DNA of 64,000 nt. Source: Mycolicibacterium sp. (GTDB lineage Bacteria; Actinomycetota; Actinomycetes; Mycobacteriales; Mycobacteriaceae). Below, piece after piece: positions 47,231 through 57,128 of the stretch (positions are counted from its first letter, which is position 1; each line of letters opens with the position of its first letter). The notes beneath the pieces are model-generated. The model was not told where the DNA came from. It made no database searches and saw only the letters and a list, made by a program, of their open reading frames with translations. Both the position numbers and the translations under genes were made by a program. The stretch spans positions 1-64,000 of the forward strand of contig NZ_JAEMTA010000026.1 in the NCBI RefSeq assembly GCF_016462545.1, in the 5' to 3' direction.

Positions 47231-48171
47231 GCACCAATCCCGTTGGACCGCCGGATGCCAGCCGCATTCCCCGCTACACCGACCCGGCGACGTTCGCCCG
47301 GCTGCCCCGCATCGACCAAGTCGGCGACGCCGACGTCTGCGTCGTGGGCATTCCCTTCGACAGCGGTGTGTCGTACCGGCCGGGCGCCCGCTTCGGCCCG
47401 GGCCACGTGCGTGCCTCGTCGAAGTTGTTGCGGCCCTACAACCCCGCGCTGGACGTGGCGCCCTTCTCCGCGCAGCAGGTCGCCGACTGCGGGGACATCG
47501 CGGTCAATCCCTTCGACATCGAGGACGCGATCGCCACGATCGACACGTCGATCACCGACCTACGCAAGCACGGCTCGACGGTCCTCACCATCGGTGGCGA
47601 CCACACCATCGCACTGCCGATCCTGCGGTCGCTGGCGCGCGACCACGGACCCATCGCCGTGCTGCACTTCGACGCCCACCTCGACACCTGGGACACCTAC
47701 TTCGGCGCGCCCTACACGCACGGCACACCGTTTCGACGGGCCAGTGAGGAGGGCCTCATCGACATGGAACGCTCGCAGCACATAGGCATTCGTGGTCCGC
47801 TGTACAGCAAGCAGGATCTGGAGGACGACGCCGTGCTGGGCTTTCAGGTGATCCGTTCCGATGACTACGAATTCGACGGTGTGAAGAGCATCGTCGACAG
47901 GATGCGGGCACGCCTCGACGGTGGGCCCGTGTACGTCTCGGTCGACATCGACGTGCTCGATCCCTCGCACGCGCCCGGCACCGGCACCCCGGAGGCCGGC
48001 GGCATGACGTCCCGCGAGCTTCTGAACACGCTGCGGGGACTCGTCGGACTCAACGTCGTCGGCGCTGACATCGTCGAGGTTGCGCCCGCCTACGACCACG
48101 CCGAGATCACGGGGATCGCCGCGGCGCATGTCGGCTATGAGCTGTTGTCGGTGTTGGCGGCCAACCGCTAA
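47227..48171 (+). CDS. Ureohydrolase (agmatinase/guanidinobutyrase family)
   Basis: The 314-aa manganese enzyme has the arginase-superfamily motifs TIGGDHTIALP, LHFDAHLDTWD and SVDIDVLDPSHAPGTGTPEAGG. These supply the His/Asp metal ligands. It releases urea from a guanidino compound. Agmatine, guanidinobutyrate or free guanidine are possible substrates; the coupled NCS1 permease argues for a small imported compound over endogenous agmatine. The start is TTG 47227, with GAGGAG just upstream. Ends near a palindromic repeat. Confidence 0.82.
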   Translation: MSTNPVGPPDASRIPRYTDPATFARLPRIDQVGDADVCVVGIPFDSGVSYRPGARFGPGHVRASSKLLRPYNPALDVAPFSAQQVADCGDIAVNPFDIEDAIATIDTSITDLRKHGSTVLTIGGDHTIALPILRSLARDHGPIAVLHFDAHLDTWDTYFGAPYTHGTPFRRASEEGLIDMERSQHIGIRGPLYSKQDLEDDAVLGFQVIRSDDYEFDGVKSIVDRMRARLDGGPVYVSVDIDVLDPSHAPGTGTPEAGGMTSRELLNTLRGLVGLNVVGADIVEVAPAYDHAEITGIAAAHVGYELLSVLAANR

Positions 48172-48189
48172 GGATCGAACCGCCCCACC

Positions 48190-48243
48190 GAGATAGCGCT
48201 GGCAGTCGAATTCTGCGTGAGATTCGACTGTCAGCGCTATCTC
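48190..48243. repeat. Palindromic repeat, family 1 copy 2 (probable bidirectional terminator)
   Basis: Left arm 48190-48211 begins GAGATAGCGCTGGCAGTCGA. Right arm 48222-48243 pairs with it over 22 bp with one G-T mismatch, and the loop is 10 bases. It is the same element as 6731-6784 and again lies between convergent genes, its right arm containing the stop codon of the gene ending at 48237. Confidence 0.82.
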
Positions 48244-49058
48244 GACGTATTGGCGGGTGGGTCGAGGCCTGCCAGGTCACGTTCTGCATCGTGTAACCGA
48301 TCGGTCGCCTCGCGCTCAGCCTCCTCGGCCGCGCCAAGGCGTTCGTCGGCCGCGTTCGCTTCTCGCTCCGCCGCGTCCAACGACTCGAGCAGCTTCTCGT
48401 ACTGGCGACGAGCCTTGGCCAGCTTCGCCCTCTGCTCGGCGACCACGTCGACGGCTTCGGCGTGCGCCATCCTCGCCTTCGCTGCCTCGGCGACCGCCGC
48501 AGACCTGCGCTCCTGCGCGGCGGCGGCCGCCTCCTGATCGACGGGCCCATCCTTCTGATTGGATTTGGGCGCAGCCTTCGGCACCGGGCCCGCCGCCGTG
48601 ACTGAGCCGAACTCCCCGAAGCCCGACCATCTCTCGGCCTTCTCCAACCGGCCCAGCCGCGCCGCGACGTCGGGGTCGGCGATCGCCGCCTGCAGTGTGT
48701 CCGTCACGTCGTTGCGCAGCGCCGCGGAGGGTTCGGCATATCCGGCTTCCGCCAGCCCCGCGCGGACCAGACCATCGATCAGCTTGCGTTGCACCCCGGT
48801 CAGCTCGCGGATGCGCGGCCCGTCCATCGCGGCGTGCGCGGCACGGAGCTCTTCGCCGAGATCTTTCAAGCGGGACTTGGCGGAGCCGTCACGGCGCATC
48901 AGGAGGTTCACCACCCACGCCGCCGCCGTCGGGCGTCGCGCGGCGCCGATCGACTTCGCGGCCTCGGCATCGCCGCGCGCCTTGGCCGCCGCCACCAATT
49001 CCTTGCGGACGGCCAGGAACTCGTCTGGCGGCACGCCGTACAAGTCATCGACGGTCAC
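48237..49058 (-). CDS. Conserved coiled-coil protein of unknown function
   Basis: The 273-aa protein has an N-terminal helical domain with RPTAAAWVVNLLMRRD, found in a conserved actinobacterial family of unknown role. From about residue 170 to the end follows a long Ala/Glu/Arg coiled coil (EAVDVVAEQRAKLAKARRQ, EREANAADERLGAAEEAERE). No signal peptide or membrane segment. It overlaps the end of aldR by 4 bases, so it shares that operon. The stop lies inside the palindromic repeat. Confidence 0.72.
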   Translation of the reverse strand: MTVDDLYGVPPDEFLAVRKELVAAAKARGDAEAAKSIGAARRPTAAAWVVNLLMRRDGSAKSRLKDLGEELRAAHAAMDGPRIRELTGVQRKLIDGLVRAGLAEAGYAEPSAALRNDVTDTLQAAIADPDVAARLGRLEKAERWSGFGEFGSVTAAGPVPKAAPKSNQKDGPVDQEAAAAAQERRSAAVAEAAKARMAHAEAVDVVAEQRAKLAKARRQYEKLLESLDAAEREANAADERLGAAEEAEREATDRLHDAERDLAGLDPPANTSR

Positions 49059-49570
49059 AGCGGCGACGCCCCGCGCAAATGCTCGAAGATCAGTGACGTC
49101 TGGGTACCAGCCACGTCGGAGTCGGCATTGAGGTTCTCCACCACGAACGAACGAAGGTCATCGGTATCGCGGGCGGCCACGTGGAGGATGAAGTCGTCGG
49201 CGCCCGCGAGGAAGTAGACGTCCATCACCTGCGGGCGGGTGCGGATGTGTTCGATGAACGTGCCGATCTTGCCGCGGGCGTTCGATTGCAGGCTCACCGA
49301 GATCATCGCCTGCAACGACAAGCCGATCGACGCGGGATCGATATCGGCATAGAAACCGCGAATGACCCCGATGTCCTGGAGGCGTCGTACCCGGCCGTGG
49401 CAGGTCGACGGCGCGATCCCGACCAGCTCCGCCAGTGCGCTGTTCGACATCCGGGCATCACCGTGGAGTGCAGTCAGAATGCGCCGGTCGGTCTCGTCGA
49501 GGTCAGCGGGTCGAACATTCTTCGGCGACGCCAGGCTGGGTGCGACCAACTTTGAAGATCGTTCGGACAT
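49055..49570 (-). CDS. aldR: Lrp/AsnC-family regulator AldR
   Basis: The 171-aa protein has an N-terminal AsnC helix-turn-helix (NSALAELVGIAPSTCHGRVRRL) and a C-terminal RAM ligand domain (VMDVYFLAGADDFILHVAARD). It is divergent from ald, like Rv2779c, which controls alanine dehydrogenase in response to amino acids. The 94-base gap between the two is AT-rich and should hold its binding sites. Confidence 0.92.
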   Translation of the reverse strand: MSERSSKLVAPSLASPKNVRPADLDETDRRILTALHGDARMSNSALAELVGIAPSTCHGRVRRLQDIGVIRGFYADIDPASIGLSLQAMISVSLQSNARGKIGTFIEHIRTRPQVMDVYFLAGADDFILHVAARDTDDLRSFVVENLNADSDVAGTQTSLIFEHLRGASPL

Positions 49571-49664
49571 TGCACGATGTTAGCGAATCTCTCTCGATGT
49601 TGTTGCGATCTGCCCGAATGTTCTTCACAATTTAGCCAACCAAAACACGAACTGAGGAGCGGTC
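49571..49664. promoter_or_regulatory. aldR-ald divergent promoter region
   Basis: This 94-base gap is richer in A and T than its surroundings and includes TTCTTCACAATTTAGCCAACC before ald. Lrp-type proteins bind several degenerate AT-rich sites in such regions. No single exact palindrome was identified. Confidence 0.5.
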
Positions 49665-50780
<1,116 letters not shown>

Positions 50781-50795
50781 CGAACCCGTTTCACC

Positions 50796-50830
50796 CATCG
50801 CCCGGCTGACCACGTGTCGGCCGGGCGATG
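50796..50830 (+). terminator. Hairpin terminator after ald
   Basis: CATCGCCCGGC (50796-50806) and GCCGGGCGATG (50820-50830) form a perfect 11-bp stem with a 13-base loop, 15 bases past the ald stop. No T-run follows, as common in mycobacteria. Confidence 0.75.
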
Positions 50831-50901
50831 TGCATGTCGAGGCTTGAGCTAGACGGCCCACCCCTGAACAATCCCAAGAGGAGTCGCGAGACGGGAGAAG
50901 C

Positions 50902-52632
50902 GTGGGCACACTGGTTTCGCTGAACGTGGGGATGCCTCAGGACGTGCAGTGGCGCGGCAACACCGTGCACACCGGGATCTACAAGAGCCCGGTCGACGGC
51001 CCGAGGATGGCGCGTCGGCTCAACATCGACGGCGACGGCCAGGGCGACCTGGGCGGCCACGGGGGCGAGCAACGCGCCGTGATGGTCTACCAGGTCGAGT
51101 CCTACGACTACTGGAAGTCTCATCTCGGGCGCGACGATCTTCGGCCCGGGCAGTTCGGGGAGAACTTCACCATCTCGGGTCTCAGCGACCACGACGTCTG
51201 CATTGGCGACCGCTACCGTATCGGTGACGCCGAGTTCGAAGTCACCCAGCCGCGTGTCACCTGCTTCCGCGTGGGCATGCGGCTCGACGAGCCCGACATG
51301 CCGAATCTCCTTGTCTCCCATCATCGCCCGGGCTTCTACCTCCGGGTCATCACCGAGGGTTACGTTCGTGCCGGTGACGCCATCGTGCGGACCCGACGCG
51401 GGCCACACGAATTGAGCGTTGCCGACGTGGACGCACTGCTCTATCTGCCCGGCCGGAACCTGGAGCAGTTGCGCAGGATCGTCGACGTCCCGGCGCTCAG
51501 CCCCGGCTGGCAGCAGTCCTTCCGCGACATGCTTGCCGCGCTGGATGACTCGGATCGCATCGCGCCGCCCGTCGGTGTCGAGCCCGGGTGGCGCGGGTTC
51601 CGTCGGCTCCGCGTCACGTCGACCACACCCGAGAGTGCCGATGTCCTGTCGATTCGTCTCGACACCACCGACGGCGGGGCACTGCCGACGCCGCTGCCCG
51701 GGCAGTACCTCACCCTCAAGGTCCCCGCCGCGGGCGACCCACCGCCCGTGCGCAATTACTCGCTGTCGGCGGATCCGGCCGCCACGGGCTATCGGATCAG
51801 CGTCAAACGCGACGACCACGGCCAGGTCAGCTCCTGGCTGCACGCCAATCTTCGGGAAGGTTCCCTCCTCGACGTCGCCGCACCCCGCGGAGACTTCTAC
51901 CTCGGCGAAGCCAGCACGCCCGTCGCTCTGATCTCCGCAGGCGTCGGCATCACCCCCGTGCTCGCCATGCTGCATGCGCTGGCGACGGCCCACAGTCGAC
52001 GCGACGTCCACTGGATCCACACCACGCGCAATGCCGACAGCCATGCGTTCGCCGCCGAGGTGGACGACCTGCTCGCCGAACTGCCCCACGCCCATCGTCA
52101 CGTGTTCTACAGCGCGGCCGACGCCGATGGTGTCGACGTCGTCCGCGGTCGGCCGGATTCCGCGGCGATCGCCGCACTGAACCTGTCTGCGGACACCGAC
52201 GCGTATCTGTGCGGACCCGAGGGATTCATGGCGACGATGCGCGAGGCTCTTACCGCGGCGGGAATCGCCCCCGGCCGTATCCACGCCGAGTTGTTCGGCA
52301 CGTTGCCGTCCATCAACCCCGGCATCGTCGCGGCCCCGCATCCACCTCCGCATCAACCGAGCGGTCCGCCCGGGACGGGACCGCGAATTACGTTCGCGCG
52401 CAGTGGCATGACGGTCAAGTGGTCCACCGAGTACCGCAGCCTGCTCGAACTGGCCGAGGCGTGCGACGTGCCCACCCGATACTCCTGTCGGAGCGGTGTA
52501 TGCCACACGTGCGTGACCGACGTACTCGACGGCACCGCCGTCTACGACCCGCCACCCCTGGAGGAGCCGGCGCAGGGATCGGTGCTGGTGTGCACCGCCC
52601 AACCGGACGGCGATCTGATTCTGGACCTATAG
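50902..52632 (+). CDS. MOSC - flavin reductase - 2Fe-2S ferredoxin fusion protein
   Basis: The 576-aa protein joins three domains. Residues 1-170 are a YiiM-like MOSC domain with a conserved Cys (QPRVTCFRVGMRL). Residues about 230-470 are a ferredoxin-NADP reductase-like module with flavin motif RNYSLS and nucleotide motif ISAGVGITPVLAML. The last ~90 residues are a plant-type ferredoxin with CRSGVCHTC and a later Cys in VLVCTAQ. Electrons could run NAD(P)H-flavin-2Fe-2S to a molybdenum-sulfur site. YiiM-like proteins reduce N-hydroxylated compounds, one possible role. Starts at GTG 50902 after a GGGAGAAGC ribosome site. Confidence 0.85.
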   Translation: MGTLVSLNVGMPQDVQWRGNTVHTGIYKSPVDGPRMARRLNIDGDGQGDLGGHGGEQRAVMVYQVESYDYWKSHLGRDDLRPGQFGENFTISGLSDHDVCIGDRYRIGDAEFEVTQPRVTCFRVGMRLDEPDMPNLLVSHHRPGFYLRVITEGYVRAGDAIVRTRRGPHELSVADVDALLYLPGRNLEQLRRIVDVPALSPGWQQSFRDMLAALDDSDRIAPPVGVEPGWRGFRRLRVTSTTPESADVLSIRLDTTDGGALPTPLPGQYLTLKVPAAGDPPPVRNYSLSADPAATGYRISVKRDDHGQVSSWLHANLREGSLLDVAAPRGDFYLGEASTPVALISAGVGITPVLAMLHALATAHSRRDVHWIHTTRNADSHAFAAEVDDLLAELPHAHRHVFYSAADADGVDVVRGRPDSAAIAALNLSADTDAYLCGPEGFMATMREALTAAGIAPGRIHAELFGTLPSINPGIVAAPHPPPHQPSGPPGTGPRITFARSGMTVKWSTEYRSLLELAEACDVPTRYSCRSGVCHTCVTDVLDGTAVYDPPPLEEPAQGSVLVCTAQPDGDLILDL

Positions 52633-52654
52633 CCGTCGGCCGAACGACGGCAGA

Positions 52655-52677
52655 ACTTGACACCCGTCAAGTATGGT
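52655..52677 (+). promoter_or_regulatory. Palindromic operator with -10 of GXWXG gene
   Basis: ACTTGAC-ACCC-GTCAAGT (52655-52672) is a perfect 7-bp inverted repeat, immediately followed by the -10-like TATGGT (52672-52677). The ATG at 52685 is 8 bases on, where transcription would begin, so the message should be leaderless. The palindrome covers the promoter, implying repression by an unknown dimeric regulator. Confidence 0.55.
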
Positions 52678-52684
52678 GGCATCC

Positions 52685-53251
52685 ATGATCCTGACCGATG
52701 TTCTGCCGGACGCACCCACGACCGCGGCGGCAGCGCTGGCCGTGTTCGACGCCGCCCCCGCCGTCGACCCGGACTTCATGATCGGCACCTGGCACGGCGC
52801 AGAGTTGCCGACGGCGCACCCGCTGGATGGCCTGCTCGCAGCCAGTGGCTGGTGGGGTAAACGATTCGTCGACGCCGAGTCCGTGCATCCCCTGCTGTTC
52901 CCCACCACCGACGGCGCGGCACTGTGGGCACTCAACCCCGCGCTGGCCTTCGGCGGACTCGGCCTGGCCACCAAGATCCCCGGAATCAAGAGCCGCAACC
53001 TCTCCCGTGCGATCGCCAAGCTCAAGCCGGCGCTCGGCACCAGCACCCCGAAGGCCCGCCTTCGCACGACGCGTTACCGCGACGTCGACACTGCCACCAT
53101 GATCTATGACCAGCTGCCCATCAACGACGTCTTCCGTCTACTGGACGATACGGCCGGATCCGAGACGGTGATCGGGGCGATGGACCTTCGCGGGTCGGCA
53201 CGACCGTATTTCTTCGTCCTTCGGCGCGACGACTCCCTGCGACTCCGGTGA
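52685..53251 (+). CDS. GXWXG/DUF4334 domain protein
   Basis: The 188-aa protein carries the GXWXG motif (MIGTWHGAELPTAHPLDGLL) in the N-terminal half and a DUF4334-like C-terminal half (RGSARPYFFVLRRDDSLRL). Its function is unknown. ATG 52685 (MILTDVLPDAP) is preferred over ATG 52673, because the earlier codon overlaps the predicted -10. It converges on pepR with a 12-base gap. Confidence 0.72.
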   Translation: MILTDVLPDAPTTAAAALAVFDAAPAVDPDFMIGTWHGAELPTAHPLDGLLAASGWWGKRFVDAESVHPLLFPTTDGAALWALNPALAFGGLGLATKIPGIKSRNLSRAIAKLKPALGTSTPKARLRTTRYRDVDTATMIYDQLPINDVFRLLDDTAGSETVIGAMDLRGSARPYFFVLRRDDSLRLR

Positions 53252-53263
53252 CGTTCGCGTTGA

Positions 53264-54565
53264 TCAACCAGCGATACTCCGAAGTGCTTGGGGTAGTGAC
53301 TTCTTCGACCTATGCGGGCCGAGGATCGCAGCGCCATACGGCCGGTTCAGAAGCTGCTTGGCGACGGCGTTCACCTCGTCGAGCGTGACGGCATCGATGA
53401 GCGCCAAGGTGTCGTCGATGGTTCGGTGCTCACCGAAGTTGAGTTCGCTGCGCCCGATGCGGTGCATGCGCGAACCCGAGTCCTCCAGACCCAACACCAG
53501 TCCACCTCGCAACGAGCCCTTGGCGATTCGGCACTCGCCCTCGGTGATCCCGTCGCGCGCGACCTCCGCCAACACGTCCGAAGAGACCTTTGCGACCTCG
53601 TCGAACCGCTCCGGCAGGCAGGCCGCGTATACCGACAGCGCACCCGAATCGGAGAACGTGTCGACACTGGAGTAGACCGAGTACGCCAACCCCCGCGTCT
53701 CCCGAATCTGTTGGAACAGGCGCGAACTCAGTCCCCCACCGAGCGCACTGTTGAGCACCGACAGCGCCCAGCGGTGGTTCCAATACCGCCCGGGGGTCCG
53801 CACGCCGAGAAACATGTGCGTCTGCTCGCCATCGCGTTCGACCACCTGCAGGCTGGGCCGGCCGGGCACTCGACCGTTGCCCTTGCGCGGCGCGACGGGT
53901 TCGACGTCCTTGCCCAGTCGCGGCCCGAAATGTTCCTTGACCAACGCGACGACGTGATCGTGATCGACGTTGCCCGCCACGGCGACCACCATGCGCTCAG
54001 GGGTGTATCGACGCCGATGGAACGAGTGCAGTTGGGCCCGCGACATCGTGGAGATCGACTCGACGCTGCCGATCACCGGACGCCCCACCGGATGGTCACC
54101 GAACATCGCCGACAGGAAGACGTCCCCGAGGGTGTCCTCGGGGTCGTCGTCACGCATCGCGATCTCCTCGAGCACGACGTCACGCTCGACCTCGACGTCG
54201 TCACCGGCACACCGACCACGCAGCACGACGTCGGCCACCAGATCGACGGCCAACTCGAGGTCGGTGTCGAGCACGTGCGCGTAGTAGCAGGTGTGCTCGC
54301 GAGCAGTGAACGCATTCAGTTCACCGCCCACGGCATCCACCGCCTGCGCGATCTGCACCGCGGAGCGCGTCGGCGTCGACTTGAACAGCAGATGCTCGAG
54401 GAAGTGGGCGGCGCCGGCCACGCTATGACCTTCGTCGCGTGACCCGACGCCCACCCACACTCCCACCGATGCCGAACGCACCGACGGAACGAATTCCGTG
54501 ACGACGCGGAGCCCTCCGGGTAGGGCGCTGCGTCGGACGAACTTAGTTGCTGGCTGTCGCGGCAT
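53264..54565 (-). CDS. pepR: M16-family zinc protease PepR
   Basis: The 433-aa processing-peptidase-like protein has the inverted zinc motif HxxEH (HFLEHLLFKST) with the downstream Glu in the helix DVEVERDVVLEEIAMRDD. The second half contains the RGLAYSVYS motif of the non-catalytic lobe. It matches Rv2782c next to pnp. ATG 54565 (MPRQPATKF) is chosen, overlapping the end of pnp by 23 bases; the frame is open to 54634. Confidence 0.92.
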   Translation of the reverse strand: MPRQPATKFVRRSALPGGLRVVTEFVPSVRSASVGVWVGVGSRDEGHSVAGAAHFLEHLLFKSTPTRSAVQIAQAVDAVGGELNAFTAREHTCYYAHVLDTDLELAVDLVADVVLRGRCAGDDVEVERDVVLEEIAMRDDDPEDTLGDVFLSAMFGDHPVGRPVIGSVESISTMSRAQLHSFHRRRYTPERMVVAVAGNVDHDHVVALVKEHFGPRLGKDVEPVAPRKGNGRVPGRPSLQVVERDGEQTHMFLGVRTPGRYWNHRWALSVLNSALGGGLSSRLFQQIRETRGLAYSVYSSVDTFSDSGALSVYAACLPERFDEVAKVSSDVLAEVARDGITEGECRIAKGSLRGGLVLGLEDSGSRMHRIGRSELNFGEHRTIDDTLALIDAVTLDEVNAVAKQLLNRPYGAAILGPHRSKKSLPQALRSIAG

Positions 54566-56834
54566 CGGCGGGCGCAGCACCCGAATCCGTCGAGACGTCG
54601 GTGGCATCCGGGGTGGTGTCCGCAGCATCGCCATCGGACTCTTCAGCCACCAGCACCAGCGAGATCTTCCCGCGGTTGTCGATGTCGGCGATCTCCACGC
54701 GCAGCTTGTCGCCGACCTTCACCACGTCCTCGACCTTGGCGATGCGCTTGCCGCGGCCCAGCTTCGAGATGTGCACCAGGCCGTCACGACCGGGCAGCAG
54801 CGACACGAAAGCTCCGAAGTCAGTGGTCTTGACCACGGTCCCGAGGAACCGCTCACCGATCTTGGGCAGCTGCGGGTTCGCGATGGCGTTGATCAGATCG
54901 ATCGCCGCCTGCGCCGCTTCGCCGTTGGAGGCGCCGACGAACACCGTGCCGTCGTCCTCGATGGAGATCGACGCACCGGTCTGCTCGGTGATCGAGTTGA
55001 TCATCTTGCCCTTGGGCCCGATGACCTCGCCGATCTTGTCGATCGGCACCTTGATGGTGGTGATGCGCGGTGCGTACGGGCTCATCTCGTCGGGCTCGTC
55101 GATGGCCTCGGCCATGACCTCGAGAATCGTGATGCGAGCGTCCTTGGCCTGTGCCAGCGCACCAGCCAACACCTGGGAGGGAATCCCGTCGAGCTTAGTG
55201 TCGAGCTGCAGCGCGGTGACGAAGTCCTTCGTGCCTGCGCACTTGAAGTCCATGTCGCCGAACGCATCCTCGGCACCGAGGATGTCGGTCAGCGTCACGA
55301 AGCGACGCTCCGTGCCGCCACCTTCAACTTCGATGTCGTCGGACACCAGGCCCATCGCGATACCCGCGACGGGCGCCTTCAGCGGCACGCCGGCGTTGAG
55401 CAGCGACAGCGTCGATGCGCACACCGAACCCATCGACGTCGAACCGTTCGAGCTCAGCGCCTCCGACACCTGACGGATGGCGTACGGGAACTCCTCGACG
55501 CTCGGCAGCACCGGCATCAGGGCACGCTCCGCGAGCGCACCGTGGCCGATCTCGCGACGCTTCGGGGAACCGACGCGACCGGTCTCACCGGTCGAGTACG
55601 GCGGGAAGTTGTAGTGGTGCATGTAGCGCTTGGACGTCTCCGGCCCCAGCGAGTCGATCTGCTGCGCCATCTTGACCATGTCCAGGGTCGTGACACCCAT
55701 GATCTGGGTCTCGCCACGCTCGAACAGGGCGCTGCCGTGGGCCCGCGGGATGACGGCGACCTCGGCCGACAGCGCGCGGATGTCCGTGATGCCGCGGCCG
55801 TCGATGCGGAAGTGGTCGGTGAGGATCCGCTGGCGAACCAGCTTCTTGGTCAGCGAGCGATACGCCGCGCCGATCTCCTTCTCGCGACCCGCGTAGGTCT
55901 CGCCCAGGCGCTCGAGCACCTCGACCTTGATCTCGTTGGTGCGGTCGTCGCGCTCTTCCTTGCCCGCGATGGTCAGCGCCTTGGAGAGCTCGTCGGTGGC
56001 GACCGAGGACACCGCGTAGAAGACGTCGTCCTGGTAGTCGGGGAACACCGGGTAGTCGGCAACCGGCTTGGCAGCGGCGTCGGCCAACTCCTTCTGCGCG
56101 TCGCAGAGTGCGGCGATGAACGGCTTGGCGGCCTCGAGGCCCTCGGCGACGACGGACTCGGTGGGCGCTCCCGCACCGCCGGCGATGAGTTCGATGACCT
56201 TGTCGGTGGCTTCGGCCTCGACCATCATGATGGCGACGTCGTCAGCGGTCTTGCGACCGGCGACGACCATGTCGAACACCGCGCCTTCGAGCTGCTCGAC
56301 GGTGGGGAACGCGACCCACTGGCCATCGATGAGGGCGACGCGCACGCCGCCGACGGGGCCGGAGAACGGGATGCCCGAGATCTGGGTGGACGCGGAGGCG
56401 GCGTTGATGGCCAGCACGTCGTACAGATCCTTGGGATCCAGGCTCAAGATGGTGACGACGACCTGGATCTCGTTGCGCAGACCCGAGATGAAGGTGGGGC
56501 GCAGCGGCCGGTCGATCAGACGGCAGGTCAGGATCGCGTCGGTGGACGGACGACCCTCACGACGGAAGAACGAGCCGGGGATGCGTCCCGCGGCATACAT
56601 GCGTTCTTCGACGTCGATCGTCAGCGGGAAGAAGTCGAAGTGGTCCTTCGGGGTCTTGCTGGCCGTGGTGGCCGAGAGAAGCATGGTCTCGTCGTCGAGG
56701 TAGGCGACGACGGCGCCGGCGGCCTGCTTGGCCAGCCGGCCGGTCTCGAAGCGGATGGTGCGGGTGCCGAAGCTCCCGTTGTCGATCACGGCGGTCGATT
56801 CGAAGACGCCGTCTTCTATTTCAGTTGCAGACAT
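54543..56834 (-). CDS. pnp: Polynucleotide phosphorylase
   Basis: The 763-aa enzyme has two RNase PH-like domains, the C-terminal KH domain (EVIGPKGKMINSITEQTG) and an S1 domain (GERFLGTVVKTTDFGAFVSL). A low-complexity Ala/Asp tail ends it. It degrades RNA 3'-5' using phosphate and makes polymers. In mycobacteria it is annotated as gpsI (Rv2783c). A 294-base non-coding leader precedes it. Confidence 0.97.
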   Translation of the reverse strand: MSATEIEDGVFESTAVIDNGSFGTRTIRFETGRLAKQAAGAVVAYLDDETMLLSATTASKTPKDHFDFFPLTIDVEERMYAAGRIPGSFFRREGRPSTDAILTCRLIDRPLRPTFISGLRNEIQVVVTILSLDPKDLYDVLAINAASASTQISGIPFSGPVGGVRVALIDGQWVAFPTVEQLEGAVFDMVVAGRKTADDVAIMMVEAEATDKVIELIAGGAGAPTESVVAEGLEAAKPFIAALCDAQKELADAAAKPVADYPVFPDYQDDVFYAVSSVATDELSKALTIAGKEERDDRTNEIKVEVLERLGETYAGREKEIGAAYRSLTKKLVRQRILTDHFRIDGRGITDIRALSAEVAVIPRAHGSALFERGETQIMGVTTLDMVKMAQQIDSLGPETSKRYMHHYNFPPYSTGETGRVGSPKRREIGHGALAERALMPVLPSVEEFPYAIRQVSEALSSNGSTSMGSVCASTLSLLNAGVPLKAPVAGIAMGLVSDDIEVEGGGTERRFVTLTDILGAEDAFGDMDFKCAGTKDFVTALQLDTKLDGIPSQVLAGALAQAKDARITILEVMAEAIDEPDEMSPYAPRITTIKVPIDKIGEVIGPKGKMINSITEQTGASISIEDDGTVFVGASNGEAAQAAIDLINAIANPQLPKIGERFLGTVVKTTDFGAFVSLLPGRDGLVHISKLGRGKRIAKVEDVVKVGDKLRVEIADIDNRGKISLVLVAEESDGDAADTTPDATDVSTDSGAAPADAATASN

Positions 56835-57128
56835 ACGTGTGTCAGGCCTCTTTGGTTCTCGTGTTCTTGCTGTTTTCGCACGTCATTCGCATGAACCCGG
56901 AGAATCCCGACGGCCGTCGATCGAAGCAGCCGGATTCACCCCTGCGAGGGGCTCCGGCCGCCACTACCGAAGACCGCCCGTGTGACGTTGGGCTCTCGAA
57001 GTGACGCACTGGAACGGTGCGCGCGGATGTGCGCGAACCGCACCGCATGTTCGAGCCGATCAGGCTCAAAACACGTTCATGTTACACCGGGGGCGTTCCC
57101 CTCCTGCCCACCGGCACATCCCCACCTG
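56835..57128 (-). promoter_or_regulatory. Non-coding leader and probable promoter of pnp
   Basis: This 294-base gap lies between lppU and pnp and shows no coding frame of note. On the minus strand TAACAT at 57079-57084 fits a -10 element and would give a leader of about 240 bases. PNPase genes are often controlled through their leader RNA by RNase processing. A small hairpin GGGG/CCCC near 57089-57101 lies upstream of that -10. Confidence 0.45.

Noticed and set aside
54498..56894. Open frame of 798 codons on the plus strand
   Set aside because: Antisense shadow of pnp, with the same low-information composition.
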